Shown piece after piece: positions 7,531 through 8,403 of a DNA stretch of 8,403 nt. Under the pieces are notes generated by a model. The model was not told the DNA's origin. It made no database searches and saw nothing but the letters and a program-made list of their open reading frames with translations. The DNA is from an uncultured Ruminococcus sp. (GTDB lineage: Bacteria > Bacillota > Clostridia > Oscillospirales > Ruminococcaceae). The stretch spans positions 1-8,403 of the forward strand of contig CALDFS010000147.1 in the NCBI GenBank assembly GCA_937942105.1, given 5' to 3'. A program made the position numbers and the translations under genes. Every line of letters begins with the position of its first letter. Position 1 is the stretch's first letter.

Positions 7531-7708
7531 ATGGGGATGATTTCAGCTTCGATTCTTCTTCAACGATTAATGCGACTGGCTCCTCCCATGGATATACGGC
7601 TTGGATGTATCCGCCTACTTCATGCTGTAAAGATTTGAGGGTGTTCTCGATTTCTTTTATGTATGGCTTTCGCTCCGGCTTGATTACTAAGACTGTTATT
7701 TTTGACAT
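7499..7708 (-). pseudogene. DUF3846-family gene, C-terminally truncated
   Basis: The first 70 residues, MSKITVLVIKPERKPYIKEI to NRALRDEQGN, match the N-terminal part of DUF3846 proteins. Family hallmarks are KPYIKEI, EVGGYIQAVYPWEEPVALI and NRALRDE. The function of the family is unknown; it occurs in phage, plasmid and conjugative-element DNA of Firmicutes. The start at 7708 has a good ribosome binding site (aaggag, 16-11 bases upstream in the - direction). After Asn70 homology stops, exactly where the amidoligase gene on the other strand also breaks. The frame runs on without a stop to 7100, giving a formal 202-residue ORF, but that tail is only the antisense of the zinc-ribbon gene and reads as Cys/His/Arg-rich nonsense. 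The gene follows the amidotransferase fragment by 16 bases on the same strand, as in an operon. Confidence 0.7.
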
Positions 7709-7724
7709 TGTGATATCTCCTTTT

Positions 7725-8348
7725 CTATGCAAACAGGAATTCTTCGATTTCATCCGGTGTGTACCCCTCGGCAACCAGATCGTCAATATCCTCGGGAAGA
7801 TAGCCAAAATGATATGCAATGTGTTTCATATCATCAAGATACTGCTTTTCCGCAGGGTCTAACACTGTTGTTAATGGATTGCTTGGAGCAGACCAGAAAT
7901 CATCCCAGCCGTGACTGTACGGGCAAAGACTGTAGGCATAATACAAACCCAAGTCATCGAATTTGGAGCGGGATTGTTTTCCTGCGCTGTCTATCCGTAA
8001 GATTTCACCGCTATCTATTTTGACCTTTTCGTACTTACCGAAGTTGAGATGTAGTTTTCTAAGACCTGCCTTCAAAATCTCTTCTGTGGATGCATAGATG
8101 TAAAGACCGCTCTCAGGATAATGGTACAAGCAGAGCGGGTTGTCTCCTTTGACTATGTAGAGGTTATCCGCTGAGTCTAAGACTGTTATAGTCATGCTTC
8201 CATGCAGCTGTTCAGCCATGTAACGCAAAGACTCAAAGCTCAATTCTTTCTTATGCTCGATGAGCTGGACGGCAATATAGCTGTCGGTTTCAATGTGAGT
8301 TAATGGCGAGTCTGAATACCGAACCGTGTAAATGTCAATAATTCCCAT
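7725..8348 (-). pseudogene. Class II glutamine amidotransferase, N-terminally truncated
   Basis: 207 residues in the open frame. From about residue 10 it matches the second half of a class II (Ntn-hydrolase) glutamine amidotransferase domain: HIETDSYIAVQLIE (the family's tDtE motif), a MAEQLHGSMTITVLD core (GlmS/PurF-type 'G.yA..vld'), NLYIVKGDNPLCLYH and YIYASTEEIL ('aSd' motif). The C-terminal 80 residues, with WDDFW and an acidic end (DIDDLVAEGYTPDEIEEFLFA), are specific to this accessory-gene group. Missing are the catalytic Cys at position 2 (MCGI/LFG start) and the first glutamine-binding half including the HNG motif, so glutaminase activity is impossible as it stands. The ATG at 8348 has no ribosome binding site upstream, and its first nine codons come from beyond the break. 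In intact loci I would expect it to release ammonia from glutamine for a partner such as the amidoligase (inference). Confidence 0.7.
8312..8330. other. Recombination or assembly junction, right
   Basis: The - strand amidotransferase loses its family resemblance upstream of RYSDSPLTHIETD, at about 8310-8322. To the right the DNA reads as a normal + strand leader and gene start. An 8-base motif, aaccgtgt (8322-8329), sits at this point, and its inverted copy is at 8387-8394. Confidence 0.45.
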
Positions 8349-8372
8349 AAGAAAACATGGAGGTTATTGAAC

Positions 8373-8403
8373 ATGAAAAACAGAACACACGGTTTGAGCG
8401 AAA
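8373..8403 (+). CDS. Start of an unidentified gene (3' partial)
   Basis: ATG at 8373 follows tggagg (8358-8363) by 9 bases and opens the frame MKNRTHGLSE, which runs off the window. The leader acatggaggt closely resembles that before the zinc-ribbon amidoligase start (acatggaggt at 6954-6963), so the two + strand genes may belong to the same element or expression style. Ten residues are too few to name a family; I do not recognise it. Confidence 0.4.
   Translation, partial: MKNRTHGLSE

Noticed and set aside
7500..7862. + strand 120-residue ORF and 98-residue ORF across the reversed block
   Set aside because: Both are antisense to the DUF3846 and amidotransferase coding regions, which have clear family motifs; these ORFs have none.
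1..8403. CRISPR array, tRNA, rRNA, insertion-sequence ends or a transposase
   Set aside because: No regularly spaced repeats, cloverleaf sequences, terminal inverted repeats of insertion-sequence type or transposase motifs were found on either strand.

Overview
The window looks like chromosomal or integrated-element DNA from a Gram-positive anaerobe of the class Clostridia, probably a gut Ruminococcus/Oscillospiraceae-type organism. The grounds are consensus AGGAGG-type ribosome binding sites, the protein style of the sensor kinase and MacB-like transporter, and a cluster of amidoligase, class II glutamine amidotransferase and DUF3846 genes, which I associate with mobile or accessory DNA of gut Clostridia. 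This is inference from sequence style; there is no rRNA or other marker gene.

Region 1 (1-4769, + strand) is a sensing-and-export module. It starts with a VanS-like membrane histidine kinase whose 5' end lies outside the window. A hairpin terminator follows, then two paralogous FtsX/MacB-type permeases and their ATP-binding subunit. The likely logic is that the kinase, with a response regulator expected just upstream, senses a cell-envelope insult or peptide and controls this ABC transporter.

Region 2 (4770-6881, + strand) is a stand-alone carbohydrate gene. A 280-base intergenic stretch carries a spaced 20-base direct repeat and a consensus-like promoter. It is followed by a 576-residue protein with a CBM6/CBM35-like N-terminal sandwich and a GH28-like (polygalacturonase superfamily) right-handed beta-helix, with no signal peptide. 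The gene ends in a strong hairpin terminator.

Region 3 (6882-8403) is a mosaic of broken genes. A zinc-ribbon plus amidoligase gene on the + strand is cut off at the start of its catalytic domain. It runs tail to tail into a DUF3846 gene on the - strand that has lost its C-terminus. Sixteen bases upstream of that gene, on the same strand, is a class II glutamine amidotransferase gene that has lost its N-terminal nucleophile half. To the right of that break, a new + strand gene begins (ribosome binding site and first ten codons only). Three related accessory genes are thus each truncated at two sharp junctions (about 7499 and about 8320), in a pattern that one inversion does not explain. This is the most interesting part of the window: it is either a real recombination scar in an amidoligase/GATase system or an assembly chimera.
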